Shown in pieces: positions 49,658 to 59,040 of a stretch of DNA of 64,000 nucleotides. Position 1 is the first letter of the stretch; every line of letters starts with the position of its first letter. The DNA is from Steroidobacteraceae bacterium (GTDB lineage: Bacteria > Pseudomonadota > Gammaproteobacteria > Steroidobacterales > Steroidobacteraceae). The notes beneath the pieces were generated by a model. That model was not told the origin of the DNA. It was given only the letters and a program-made list of their open reading frames with translations, and searched no databases. Where the stretch lies: the NCBI GenBank assembly GCA_019634915.1, contig JAHCAN010000006.1, forward strand, positions 1 to 64,000, read 5' to 3'. A program made the translations under genes and the position numbers.

Positions 49658-51520
49658 TCAGAACCATTCGTCGCGCATCTCGCGGCATACGGGGTCGCGA
49701 CCGGAAACCACGCCGAGCCAGGCGGCGACCAGCGGCAGCTCGTAGGCATGGAAGTAACGCATCGCCTGCAGCTTGCCGCGCAGGAAATCGGCATCGCCCT
49801 GGCCGGACTGCAGTTGCTGCACGGCGACGCGCGCGAGGTCGAGCCAGACCCACGCGATCACCGTATGGCCGAAGGCCTGCATGTAGGCCATCGCGTTGCT
49901 GAGCGCGTCGTCCGGCTCGCCGGAGGCCCAGGCGGCACGCGTGGCGTCGCCAACGGCCTCGATGGCCGCAGCCAGCGCCTGCGCATGCGGCTGCAACTCG
50001 GGAAACCGCGCGGCAGCCGCGAGGCTCGATTGCATGCGCTCCGTCAGCAACGCAAGGCCGGCGCCACCGTCCATCACGACCTTGCGGCCCAGCAGGTCGA
50101 GCGCCTGGATGCCGTGCGTGCCCTCGTGGATCATGTTCAGCCGGTTGTCGCGCCAGTACTGCTCGACCGGGAAATCGCGCGTGTAGCCATAGCCGCCGTG
50201 AACCTGGATCGCCAGCGAGTTGGCCTCCAGGCACCACTGGCTGGGCCAGCTCTTGGCGATCGGTGTCAGCACTTCGAGCAGCGTGACCGCCTCGCGCGCC
50301 GCCTGCGGTGCCCCCGTGTGCTGCTCGTCGACGAGGCGCGCGCAGTACAGGGCCAGCGCGAGCCCGCCCTCCACATAGGCCTTCTGCGCGAGCAGCATGC
50401 GCTTGACGTCGGCATGCTCGACGATGCGCACCGGCGGCTGCGACGCGTCCTTGCCACCGGGCCCGACCGGCCGGCCTTGCGCACGCTCGCGCGCGTACTT
50501 CAGGCTCGCCTCGTAACCCGCGTAGCCGATCATCGCCGCGCCGAGGCCGATCGCGATGCGCGCCTCGTTCATCATGTGGAACATGCAGCGCAGTCCTTCG
50601 CCCGGCCGGCCGACCCGGTAGCCGATGGCGCCGGCACCGCGACCATCGAGGCCGCCTCCTGCATCCGCACGCACCGGGAACCTGCCGTCGCCGAAGTTGA
50701 GCAACGTGTTCGGAATGCCGCGATAGCCGAGCTTGTGGTTCAGGCCCGCGAGCGCGACATCGTTGCGCTCGCCGGTCAGGCGTGCCTCGGTGTCCACCAG
50801 TTTCTTCGGCACGATGAAGAGCGATATGCCCTTCGTACCGGGAACCAGCCGGCCGTCCGGTCCCGGGATCTTGGCCAGCACCAGATGCACGATGTTCTCG
50901 GTCAGCTCGTGATCGCCATTGCTGATCCACATCTTCTGGCCGCGAAGCCGGTAGCGCGGCCCGAGCGGATCGGCGTCGTGCCCCTCGCCATCCGGCTCGG
51001 CGCGCGTGGTGATGTCGCTCAGCGACGAGCCGGCCTGCGGCTCCGACAGGCACATCGTGCCGGACCAGCGGCCGGCGAATTCCTGTTTCGCGAACACGGC
51101 CTTCTGCATGGGCGTGCCGTGGACCCGCAGCAGATTCGCATTGCCGGCCGTGAGCATGCCCGCACCGCCGAGACCGATGCCGGCCTTGGAGAAGAAGGCC
51201 TGCGCCGCCATCTCCACCGTGCAGGGCAGCTGCATGCCGCCCATCTCATGGTCCTGGGCCGCGGCCAGCATGCCGGAGTCGACGTAGGCCCGCGCTGCTT
51301 CGACCGCGCAGGCCGGCAGCACGACCTTGCCGCCTTCGATCCGCGGCTCCTCGGTGTCGACCACGCGATTGAACGGCGCGAACTTCTCGTCCGCGATGCG
51401 CTCGCAGGCGTCGAGCACCGAGCCGAAGGTCTCGAGGGAATGGTCCGAGAAGCGCGGTCGCGCGGGCAGCTCGCCGATGTCGAGCCAGTGCTGCAGCAGG
51501 AAATCGAGTGTTCGACGCAT
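49658..51520 (-). CDS. Acyl-CoA dehydrogenase, large (about 600-residue) type
   Basis: A 620-residue flavoenzyme with the ACAD N, middle (GTMCLSEPQAGSSLSDI, KMWISNGDHEL) and C-terminal domains plus the extra C-terminal helical domain of the DmdC/AidB-like long forms. The catalytic base is Glu466 in NMIHEGTHGIQALDLLGRK. Long forms act on various acyl-CoAs, including 3-methylmercaptopropionyl-CoA. It lies 31 bases after the MFS-cytochrome c gene and is most likely the last gene of the molybdoenzyme operon. Confidence 0.9.
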   Translation of the reverse strand: MRRTLDFLLQHWLDIGELPARPRFSDHSLETFGSVLDACERIADEKFAPFNRVVDTEEPRIEGGKVVLPACAVEAARAYVDSGMLAAAQDHEMGGMQLPCTVEMAAQAFFSKAGIGLGGAGMLTAGNANLLRVHGTPMQKAVFAKQEFAGRWSGTMCLSEPQAGSSLSDITTRAEPDGEGHDADPLGPRYRLRGQKMWISNGDHELTENIVHLVLAKIPGPDGRLVPGTKGISLFIVPKKLVDTEARLTGERNDVALAGLNHKLGYRGIPNTLLNFGDGRFPVRADAGGGLDGRGAGAIGYRVGRPGEGLRCMFHMMNEARIAIGLGAAMIGYAGYEASLKYARERAQGRPVGPGGKDASQPPVRIVEHADVKRMLLAQKAYVEGGLALALYCARLVDEQHTGAPQAAREAVTLLEVLTPIAKSWPSQWCLEANSLAIQVHGGYGYTRDFPVEQYWRDNRLNMIHEGTHGIQALDLLGRKVVMDGGAGLALLTERMQSSLAAAARFPELQPHAQALAAAIEAVGDATRAAWASGEPDDALSNAMAYMQAFGHTVIAWVWLDLARVAVQQLQSGQGDADFLRGKLQAMRYFHAYELPLVAAWLGVVSGRDPVCREMRDEWF

Positions 51521-51551
51521 GGTGTCCAGTCAGCCTTCGGATCGAACCATT

Positions 51552-53402
51552 CTAGCGTCGGATCCGACGCAGATGCTGCACCACCAGCTCGATGCGGTCG
51601 TCGGGAATGACGCCGGCCATCGGTGGCATCGGCATGCCGGTCGTGTTTCGCGGATCATCGATCGAGCGCCCTTTGCGAATGAAGTCCGCGAGGGCGGAAT
51701 CGGGCGTTTCGGCGATGAAGCGGCTGGTCGTCAGATCGATTCCGAACCCCTGCGGCGGTGGCAGGCCGCGGCCGTCCTGGCCGTGGCAGGCGGCACAGAG
51801 ACCCGCGAAGATTCCGGCACCACTGTCACCCTGCGTTCCCGCTGCCGCTTGCAGTTCGATGCGCTGCCGCGAAGCCATGCCGAACGGCGCGACCACGGAT
51901 TGCGCCACCGCAGGCGGCCCGCTGACGGCGGCTCCGGTTCCGACGACGTTGGATCGCCCGAGCAAGGCGGGGATGGCGAGCCCTGCGAACGCAATAGCGG
52001 CGGCCGCCGCGAGTAAGTGATCGCGCAGCCGCAGACTCGAGCCGCGAATCGAGTACATGACGGCGAACAGCAACATCGCCGCTGCCACCAGTGCCCCGAC
52101 GTGCAGGGCCAGCGTCAGCAGATCCGCGGACCAGATCCCGCCACGCTGGAAGATCTGCTCATAGCGCAGTGCCTCGGCTTGCGGCATGACCGCGGCGGCG
52201 CGGCCACTCCAGACGTACTCCAGTCGATCCTGCATCAGCGTGATCAGGCCTGCCATGATCGCGACGCCGAGCGCATGGCCGCCCAGACGCACGGTGCCGA
52301 CGAGGCCGTCGGCCATCGCCAGCCGATGCGGCGGGACGCCTTTCATCAGCAGGCTCCTGTTGGGCGCGAGGAACAGACCGGACCCGACTCCGATCAGCGC
52401 CACCGGCAGCATGAACTGCCAGAGCGGCGCGCGCGGATGGACCAGAAGCAGCGCCAGATTGCCAAGGCCGACAGCGATGGCGCCGGCGATACCGAGCCGT
52501 TCCGGTCCAAGCCGGTCCGACCACTTGCGCGCTTGCGGATTGACGAGCGCCGCGATCAGCGCGATCGACCCGAGCATCAGGCCCAGATTCCGCGCGCTCG
52601 TCTCCGCGCCGCCGAGCATCACGATCGGCAGCATGAAAAAGCAGACGGCAAGGCTCGCAAACACCGCGATGGAGGCGAGCGATGCCCTGGCAAACGCCGC
52701 ACGCCGCTGGCCCGGTTCCAGGTCTTCCGGATTGTCGAGCTCGCGTCGGTCCGGGCCAGGCGAACGACCGGTTGGCTCCCGGCGCACGACCCAGAGCGCA
52801 AGCGCGATCGCGAGGATCACGAGCGGCAGGCGCGCGAGGAAGATCGACCGCCAGCCGTAGACGTCGAGGAGCCAGCCGCCCACCGGCGGGCCGACGATCA
52901 GGCCGATGGCACCGCCCACCGCCAGGATCCCGAGCGCGCGAGCGCGCCGCTCGGGCGGATACGCCGCGGCGGCGAGGACGATGGCCGGCGGCACGAACAT
53001 CGCCATGCCGAGACCCTGCAGCGCGCGCAGCGCGATCAACGTGCCGACGTCGGGCGCCATGCCGCAAAGCACCGTCATGACGCCGTACAGCGCCACACCG
53101 ATCCGGAAGCTGCGGGCACTGCCGATGGCGGCGGCGACGCGTGTCATCGACCACATCGGGGCGGCCGCGGCGATCAGGTAAGCGAGCGCGACCCACACGA
53201 CGACGGTGAGGCTCGAGGCGAAGTCGTCGACGAGTTCCCGGAAGGCGAGATTGAGCATGCCCGAATCGAGCGTGCCCATGAGTACTGCGAGCAGCAGCGC
53301 CGTCATCCACATGCGCCGGCCGCCGCGCACCGCAGGCGGCGCCATCGGCGCCGAGGCTTCGCCGACCGCCAGACGATGCGATGGCCCGGCGGGCTCAGCC
53401 AT
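51552..53402 (-). CDS. MFS transporter fused to a C-terminal cytochrome c domain
   Basis: A 616-residue fusion. Residues about 28-465 are a DHA2-like MFS transporter with 12 hydrophobic helices, including LMGTLDSGMLNLAF (helix 1), RALQGLGMAMFVPPAIVLA and GLIVGPPVGGWLLDVYGWRSIF. A 13th helix (LRDHLLAAAAAIAFAGLAIPALL) then leads to a class I cytochrome c domain with GLCAACHGQDGRG (Cys536, Cys539, His540) and Met ligands in GMPMPPM (590-595). The odd helix count puts the haem domain in the periplasm, where the molybdoenzyme works. It overlaps the Fe-S subunit gene by 8 bases and occupies the usual place of a gamma subunit. Confidence 0.88.
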   Translation of the reverse strand: MAEPAGPSHRLAVGEASAPMAPPAVRGGRRMWMTALLLAVLMGTLDSGMLNLAFRELVDDFASSLTVVVWVALAYLIAAAAPMWSMTRVAAAIGSARSFRIGVALYGVMTVLCGMAPDVGTLIALRALQGLGMAMFVPPAIVLAAAAYPPERRARALGILAVGGAIGLIVGPPVGGWLLDVYGWRSIFLARLPLVILAIALALWVVRREPTGRSPGPDRRELDNPEDLEPGQRRAAFARASLASIAVFASLAVCFFMLPIVMLGGAETSARNLGLMLGSIALIAALVNPQARKWSDRLGPERLGIAGAIAVGLGNLALLLVHPRAPLWQFMLPVALIGVGSGLFLAPNRSLLMKGVPPHRLAMADGLVGTVRLGGHALGVAIMAGLITLMQDRLEYVWSGRAAAVMPQAEALRYEQIFQRGGIWSADLLTLALHVGALVAAAMLLFAVMYSIRGSSLRLRDHLLAAAAAIAFAGLAIPALLGRSNVVGTGAAVSGPPAVAQSVVAPFGMASRQRIELQAAAGTQGDSGAGIFAGLCAACHGQDGRGLPPPQGFGIDLTTSRFIAETPDSALADFIRKGRSIDDPRNTTGMPMPPMAGVIPDDRIELVVQHLRRIRR

Positions 53403-54390
53403 GGCGCGGCTCGGGGATGTTGAACAGCGTCTTCCAGTCGCGCGCGACCAGCAGGTCCATCAGCTCCGAGGGCTCGCCACGTTGCCGGCGCTCCATTTCC
53501 GCGCGGATCGTCGCGAGCGCAGCGTCGACGCCCGGGCCGAACAGTGATCGCAGGTAGGCCGTCGGGATACGGGGGTCATCGATCACGCGGCCGTCCGGTC
53601 CGAAGCCCGGCGGCAGCACGGGCGGCACGTAGTAGACGTTCGGGCCGGTCCCATACTCCGGATGCAGCGGCAGCGCGACTTTGTAGTCGTTGACCAGCCG
53701 ATGGATGGGCCCCGCGGAATCGTCCAGCATGCCGACGAAGCGCAATCGTCCGGGGCATTGCCGGGCGCAAGCCGGCGGCACGCCGGACTCGACACGCGGG
53801 AAGCAGAAAATGCACTTCTGCGAGCGGCCTGCCGTGGCATTGAAATAGATCTTCTTGTAGGGACAGGCCTTGACGCACTCGCGCTTGCCCTGACACTTGT
53901 CCTGGTCGATCAGCACGATGCCGTCTTCCTCGCGCTTGTAGATCGCGCCGACTGGGCAGGCATGCATGCAGGCCGGGTGCGTGCAGTGATTGCACAGCCG
54001 CGGCAGGTAGAAGTGGAAGTTGTTGGGGTAAGTGCCCGAGCTCGAGTCCTCGTCCCAGTTCACGCCCCATTCCGGTTGTTTCTCGTACACGCGCAGCCGA
54101 TCGGCCCGGCCGGACCAGGCTTCGTCGTGATTCGGCTCGCCGTCGAAGCCATATGCGGCTTGCGGCGGAATCACGCCCGGTTTGAGCTTGCCGCCACCCT
54201 GGCCGCCGGCCCAGCCACCGCCCGAATGCTCCCAGTCGCGGGGGTAGCCCTGGCCCGGGCGTGTCTCGACATTGTTCCAGAACATCTGCTCCTGGCCGGC
54301 TTCGTCGGTCCAGAGCGATTTGCAGGCCACCGTGCACGACTGGCAGCCGATGCATTTGTTCAGGTCGATGACCATCGCGATCTGCGGCAT
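53395..54390 (-). CDS. Fe-S (beta) subunit of a type II DMSO reductase family enzyme
   Basis: A 331-residue four-cluster ferredoxin related to NarH, EbdB, DdhB and SerB. The cysteine groups are C13-C16-C19-C23, C133-C136-C141-C145, C166-x5-C172-C176 and C193-C196-C208-C212. In the third group the second cysteine position is Lys169 (CQGKREC); NarH has Trp here, which marks a 3Fe-4S cluster. MFWNNVETRPGQGYP and CPYKKIYFN are typical. It has no signal peptide and should be carried out with the Tat-exported alpha subunit. The ATG at 54390 lies two bases after the chaperone stop. Confidence 0.93.
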   Translation of the reverse strand: MPQIAMVIDLNKCIGCQSCTVACKSLWTDEAGQEQMFWNNVETRPGQGYPRDWEHSGGGWAGGQGGGKLKPGVIPPQAAYGFDGEPNHDEAWSGRADRLRVYEKQPEWGVNWDEDSSSGTYPNNFHFYLPRLCNHCTHPACMHACPVGAIYKREEDGIVLIDQDKCQGKRECVKACPYKKIYFNATAGRSQKCIFCFPRVESGVPPACARQCPGRLRFVGMLDDSAGPIHRLVNDYKVALPLHPEYGTGPNVYYVPPVLPPGFGPDGRVIDDPRIPTAYLRSLFGPGVDAALATIRAEMERRQRGEPSELMDLLVARDWKTLFNIPEPRHG

Positions 54391-54392
54391 GT

Positions 54393-55085
54393 TCAGTATC
54401 CGTCCAGGGTCGTCGCCAGCCAGAGCCGATCGCTCTCGAGATAGCGGTGCAGGCCGTCCCACAGCAGCTGCCACCACGAGCCGGGGACGCGATCACCGAC
54501 CGACGTGGCGGCCGCCGGCAGCCAGGCCAGCAGGTGCCGCGAGAGGAAGTCGCGGCTGGCCAGCAGATGCTGCAGGTCGTCCCGCCTGCCGGCCTCGTGT
54601 CTGGCAGCCAGCAGGTGCAGGAATTCGAGCTCGACCGACAGATGATCCGGGCACCACTGTTCGTCGGCGTTCAGGCGATAGCCGAAAAAGTCGTAGTAGC
54701 GCACGATCTCTTCGAGCGCCCGCCGCGCGTCGTCGCGCACGAGGCTTTCCCGTATCGCCACCGGCGGACCGGGCTGCCCCACCTCGAACAGCGATGCATA
54801 CTGCGCCGCCAGCGCCGCATCGTCGTCGCACAGATCGACCGCGGCCGCGGCGAGCGCGGACGCATCGAACCCGAACGGCAGGACGCGGCCGAGCTCCGCG
54901 AGCAACTCCGGCAGGTCGGCGGGCGGCAGCGCGACGATGCTGCCGTCCGGCCTGAACGGCGAGCGCGTCAGCTCGGAGAACAGCGCGTAAGCCGCACCGC
55001 GTGCGCGCAGCGCGGCATCGCCGGGCGGCGCGTCGACGGTCCGCGCCACGGACGGCTTGGACCGGGCTGTGCCGTGACTGCGCAT
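54393..55085 (-). CDS. TorD/DdhD-type molybdoenzyme chaperone
   Basis: A 230-residue all-helical protein. YALFSELTRSPF near the start, QYASLFEVGQPGPPVAIRESLVRDD in the middle and LSVELEFLHLLAARHEAG are the segments shared by TorD/NarJ-type chaperones. They bind the Tat signal of the alpha subunit and hold it for cofactor loading. It lies 9 bases after the alpha gene and 2 before the beta gene, so the order is alpha-delta-beta. Confidence 0.9.
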   Translation of the reverse strand: MRSHGTARSKPSVARTVDAPPGDAALRARGAAYALFSELTRSPFRPDGSIVALPPADLPELLAELGRVLPFGFDASALAAAAVDLCDDDAALAAQYASLFEVGQPGPPVAIRESLVRDDARRALEEIVRYYDFFGYRLNADEQWCPDHLSVELEFLHLLAARHEAGRRDDLQHLLASRDFLSRHLLAWLPAAATSVGDRVPGSWWQLLWDGLHRYLESDRLWLATTLDGY

Positions 55086-55094
55086 GCCGCCGCC

Positions 55095-57884
55095 TCAGGC
55101 AAACCTCTCGGATGCCGCCGTGTACTTCTCGAAATTCACGGTGAAGTCCTTGTAGGTCTGATTCGGCGCGAAGGACAGCGGGCGATGGCCGAGGTGGCCG
55201 TAGCCGCCCGCCATCGACGTCGGCTTGATCAGCCCGGCCGTGCAGATCACCGACGAAAAGTTCTGCCGGCCGCGGAACATCATCGGGTCCCAGCCGTGAT
55301 ACATGAACAGCATGCCCGGCGGCATGCCGTTCGACAGATGCGCCTGCGCGATGAATTGCCCGGCGGGGTTGTGCACGCGCACGAGATCGCCGTCGATGAC
55401 GCCACGCGCAGTTGCGTCCGCGGGATTGATGTAGATGTCGGGCTCGCCGCGCTGCAGCTTCAGCAGCACCGGATCGTCGCGCCACATCGAGTGAATGCCG
55501 TGGCGGGCATGACCCATCATCATCTGCAATGGATAGCCATCGATCCTGAGCGGCTCCCTGTGTCCCGGCAGCGCTTCGTCGAATTTCAGGAACCACTCGT
55601 GGTCGATGTAGAACTGCTGCCGGCCGGTCAGGGTCTTGTACGCGCGCTTGCGGACCACGCTGTTCGCGAACTCCGACTGATAGGACGCGCGCTCGTCGTC
55701 CCAAGCCGTGGTCGCCGAGTGCTCGAGCCGGACCATGCCACGGGCGGCCAGTTCGTCGAAAGTGATCTTCGGCACCCCCGGCGTCGTGTTGATCAGGAAC
55801 TGGATGACATCCCGGGCGTCCCTGATGCGGCCGTCCATCGTGTAGAGCTCGAGGTAGCGCGTGAAGTCGCGTTTCAGGCTGCGGCCGTCCACGTCGTCGT
55901 GAATGGCGCCGATGCCCCGCTCGGCGGCGCGCCGGCTGATGGCCTCCGTCAGGCGGCGGAAGATCGTCCAGTCGTCGGCCGATTCGCCGAGCGGCGGCAC
56001 GGCCTCGACCAGGCACTGCAGGTACGGCACCCGCGACTGCATCATGATGTCGTTGCGCTCGTAGTGGTGCGCGACCGGCAGCACGTAGTCGGCCTGATGG
56101 GCGGTCAGGCCCAAGTCCGGCACGATCGCCACGATCGTCTCGAGCTTGTCGAAGGCCTCCTTGCGCCAGGCGTTGCCCGAGGCACGCCAGTTGGCGCCGT
56201 TCTCGCCGGCGAAGATCCCCATCTTCCAGCCCTTGCCGGGATAGGTCGGGAACCACTTCCTGCGCAGGCTCTCCTGGTAGTACTCGTCGTATTCGCGCGC
56301 GAGCTCGCTGCCGTAGATCCTCTCGTTGAGCTCGCGCATCCGGCCGGTTTCATAGTCGAAGGTCGCGCCGGACACCATGCGGATCGCCGGCCCGACGCCT
56401 GCGGTCATGAACTGGCCCATGCCGCCGGACTTCGACGTGTTGCCGATCTGCAGGCCTCCGCCTTCGACGCCGAGATTCCCGGTCAGCGACAGCATCAGCA
56501 TCATCGAGCGCTGCAGCAGATCGCCGTGCTGCCATTTGCACACCGCGTAACCGGCATAGATCATCGCCGGCCTGGCCGCGGCGAAGCGTCGTGCCACGTC
56601 CACGATGACTTCGGCGTTGACGCCGGTGATCCGCGCCGCTACCTCCGGCGAATGCTGCGCGGCGCGCGTCTTCAGCAGCTCGAATACGGTCGTCACCTCG
56701 ACGCTGTCGCCGGTCCTGGTGCGGACTTTCCAGCGCCCTTCGAGTGCCGGGCGGATGTCGCCGAGCTTCAGGCTGCCACGGGGCGGCCGCCTGCGCCCGG
56801 CCGCGGTCGGCGGCATGTCCGTGGCAGGCGCCTTGACCAGACTGTCGGTCGCCTCGTCCCACAGATAGAAAACGCTGTCGCGCTTCGCGAGCGCGGCCGG
56901 AATGCTCAGATCGCTTTCCCGCAGGAAGCGGCCGTCGTCCGCGCGGACGAGGAACGGCAGATCGGTCTGCTCGCGGACATAGGGCGCGTCGTAGAGGCGC
57001 TCGCTCAGCAGCACATGGATCATCGCCATCGCGAGCGCGATGTCGGAACCCGGCTTCGGGTTGATCCACAGGCTCGAATGCATCGACGTGGGCGTGAACT
57101 CGGGGGAGACCGCGATCACGTCGGTGCCGTTGTAGCGCGCCTCCCAGAAGAAGTGCGCGTCCGGGATGCGGGTCACCGCGGGATTCGCGGCCCACACCAG
57201 CACGCAGCGCGACTTGAACACCGAGGCCATCGTGTCGCCCGGGTTGGCCACGCCCGTGGTCATGTAGGCGCCCGACGGGAGATCGCCAACACCCGAGTAG
57301 AACTCCGGGACCGTGAAGCCGCAGATGTTCGCGAAACGGCCCAGTGCCGCCATCGAGGCGCGTTTGACCGCCAGCTGTGTCCCCGACCCCAGCGAGATCG
57401 ATTGCGGGCCGTATTGCACCGAACAGTCGATGATCCTGTCGGCGATCTCGCGTGCAGCCTGCTCCCAGCTGATGCGCTGCCACTTGCCTTCGCCGCGCAC
57501 GCCGGCCCGCTTCATCGGATAGAGCACCCGTTGGCGCCCGTACATGTAGGCCGAATGCCGCAGTCCCTTGTTGCAGCCGCGCGGGCCGTAGTCGGGCGCA
57601 TCACCGATCGCCTCGTACTCGCCCTGCTGCTCTTCGCGCCAGACGATGCCGTCCTTCACGTAGACGTCGAAGGCGCAATTGCCGGCGCAATTCGTGCCGT
57701 GCGTGCCGCGCACGACCCGGTCCCAGGTCCACTTGTTGCGATAGACGTCCTCGAAGCGCCGATAAGCGACCGCGCCGGGCGCCAGCGCCTCGGCAGCGGA
57801 CAACGGCGAATGCCGCAACATCAGCCCGGCCGAGGCGATCGAACCCAGCAGGAACCGGCGGCGGGAGATCGTCGCTTCGTTCAC
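55095..57884 (-). CDS. Molybdopterin (alpha) subunit of a type II DMSO reductase family enzyme
   Basis: A 929-residue bis-MGD enzyme. A twin-arginine signal (ISRRRFLLGSIASAGLML) directs it to the periplasm. The FS0 cluster motif is His62-x3-Cys66-x3-Cys70 and Cys104, the His-first form of the NarG/EbdA/DdhA/SerA branch. The likely molybdenum ligand is Asp201 in FYSGVGDLPSGAY. Related enzymes hydroxylate ethylbenzene, p-cymene or steroid side chains with water, or reduce selenate/chlorate. The GTG at 57884 was chosen because GGAGG is five bases upstream. An ATG 15 codons earlier has none. Confidence 0.93.
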   Translation of the reverse strand: MNEATISRRRFLLGSIASAGLMLRHSPLSAAEALAPGAVAYRRFEDVYRNKWTWDRVVRGTHGTNCAGNCAFDVYVKDGIVWREEQQGEYEAIGDAPDYGPRGCNKGLRHSAYMYGRQRVLYPMKRAGVRGEGKWQRISWEQAAREIADRIIDCSVQYGPQSISLGSGTQLAVKRASMAALGRFANICGFTVPEFYSGVGDLPSGAYMTTGVANPGDTMASVFKSRCVLVWAANPAVTRIPDAHFFWEARYNGTDVIAVSPEFTPTSMHSSLWINPKPGSDIALAMAMIHVLLSERLYDAPYVREQTDLPFLVRADDGRFLRESDLSIPAALAKRDSVFYLWDEATDSLVKAPATDMPPTAAGRRRPPRGSLKLGDIRPALEGRWKVRTRTGDSVEVTTVFELLKTRAAQHSPEVAARITGVNAEVIVDVARRFAAARPAMIYAGYAVCKWQHGDLLQRSMMLMLSLTGNLGVEGGGLQIGNTSKSGGMGQFMTAGVGPAIRMVSGATFDYETGRMRELNERIYGSELAREYDEYYQESLRRKWFPTYPGKGWKMGIFAGENGANWRASGNAWRKEAFDKLETIVAIVPDLGLTAHQADYVLPVAHHYERNDIMMQSRVPYLQCLVEAVPPLGESADDWTIFRRLTEAISRRAAERGIGAIHDDVDGRSLKRDFTRYLELYTMDGRIRDARDVIQFLINTTPGVPKITFDELAARGMVRLEHSATTAWDDERASYQSEFANSVVRKRAYKTLTGRQQFYIDHEWFLKFDEALPGHREPLRIDGYPLQMMMGHARHGIHSMWRDDPVLLKLQRGEPDIYINPADATARGVIDGDLVRVHNPAGQFIAQAHLSNGMPPGMLFMYHGWDPMMFRGRQNFSSVICTAGLIKPTSMAGGYGHLGHRPLSFAPNQTYKDFTVNFEKYTAASERFA

Positions 57885-57959
57885 GTGTTCCTCCGAACGG
57901 CCCGGCCGATTCTTGAGGAAGATGAACAATTACTCCAATTAAAGACGCCTAGAGAAGAA

Positions 57960-58937
57960 TCACTTTTTCTTATTCTTCGGAGCGAGTGAACGAGCCGTGA
58001 CCGGGACATCCGGTTGCCGCGCATCCACCTCGACCCAGTCGAGGATCGCGGCGCGCAGTTCGTCGATGAAGCACTGGTGGAACGGGCGAACCACCATGCG
58101 TGCACGCCGGGAGATGCCGAAGTGACGCTCCTGCCCGATCTCCGGCACGGCGAAATACTTGACCTGACCCGATACTCCGCCAGAGGTACGGAACAACTTC
58201 GGGGAGAGGATTCCGATCGCGTGCCCGCCCTTGATCAGCGCGGCGGCGAGAGTCTCCGAATTCGTCCGCAGAATGCGGGGAGTCGAGTAGATGTCGGCCG
58301 AGGCGAAGATGCGGGCCAGATACTCGGGCCAGTCCGGCCTCGTGGAGACCGCGACCCACCAGTGATCCGCGAGGTCCGCGAGACCGAGCGTGTCGCGCCC
58401 GTACAGCTCGTGCCCGGCGCCGACGACGATCTGGACGTGGTCCCGAAAGAGCGGCTCCCATTTCATCTCCGCCATGTCGCGAGGCAGGAAGAGATCGGAC
58501 AGAAAGGCGAAGTCGATCTCGCCCCCGGCGAGCAGGGTCGCCAGGCTCGCCGACCAGTCCTTGATGATCTTGATGTTGTAGTCAGGCCAGGCGCGATTGA
58601 ACGCCGTGATGGCCTCGATCAGGATCCGGTCATCCAGACTCTGGACGACACCGACCCTGATCTCGGCGCCCGCCTGGCGGGCCTGGGCCATCAGCTCGGC
58701 CTTGGCCGCCTCGAACTGGCCCGTGATCACTTTCGCGTGGTCATACAGCTTCCGGCCGTGCTCGGTCAGCACGGACCCCGTCTTGCTGCGAACGAACAGT
58801 TGCAGGCCGAGCTCTTCCTCCAGTCTGGAGATCGACTGCGTCAGGGCGGACTGGGTCACGCCGACGCTCTCGGCCGCCTTGTAGAAATGCGTGCCGCCCG
58901 CGAGCGCCATGAAATGCCTCAGTTGACGTAAGTCCAA
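57960..58937 (-). CDS. LysR-family transcriptional regulator
   Basis: A 325-residue LTTR. The N-terminal HTH reads LRHFMALAGGTHFYKAAESVGVTQSALTQSISRLEEELGLQLFVRSKTG. The effector domain starts IRVGVVQSLDDRILIEAI. The C-terminus is unusually basic (APKNKKK). It lies 75 bases upstream of the alpha subunit gene on the same strand and is divergent from the SUMF1-domain gene. It is a natural candidate regulator of the molybdoenzyme operon. Confidence 0.92.
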   Translation of the reverse strand: MDLRQLRHFMALAGGTHFYKAAESVGVTQSALTQSISRLEEELGLQLFVRSKTGSVLTEHGRKLYDHAKVITGQFEAAKAELMAQARQAGAEIRVGVVQSLDDRILIEAITAFNRAWPDYNIKIIKDWSASLATLLAGGEIDFAFLSDLFLPRDMAEMKWEPLFRDHVQIVVGAGHELYGRDTLGLADLADHWWVAVSTRPDWPEYLARIFASADIYSTPRILRTNSETLAAALIKGGHAIGILSPKLFRTSGGVSGQVKYFAVPEIGQERHFGISRRARMVVRPFHQCFIDELRAAILDWVEVDARQPDVPVTARSLAPKNKKK

Positions 58938-59040
58938 AGCTGTTCCCTCCGACGCTGCTAGCCTCCTTCGCGGACATGCGAAACCGGCTTTGGAATCAAC
59001 GACCTGCCGTGCCGGAGCCGGTCGCGTCGGGAATACCTGA

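Noticed and set aside
54447-57989. 1180-codon plus-strand frame opposite the alpha subunit and chaperone
   Set aside because: Shadow frame of low-complexity composition lying over two well-identified genes with full motifs on the minus strand.
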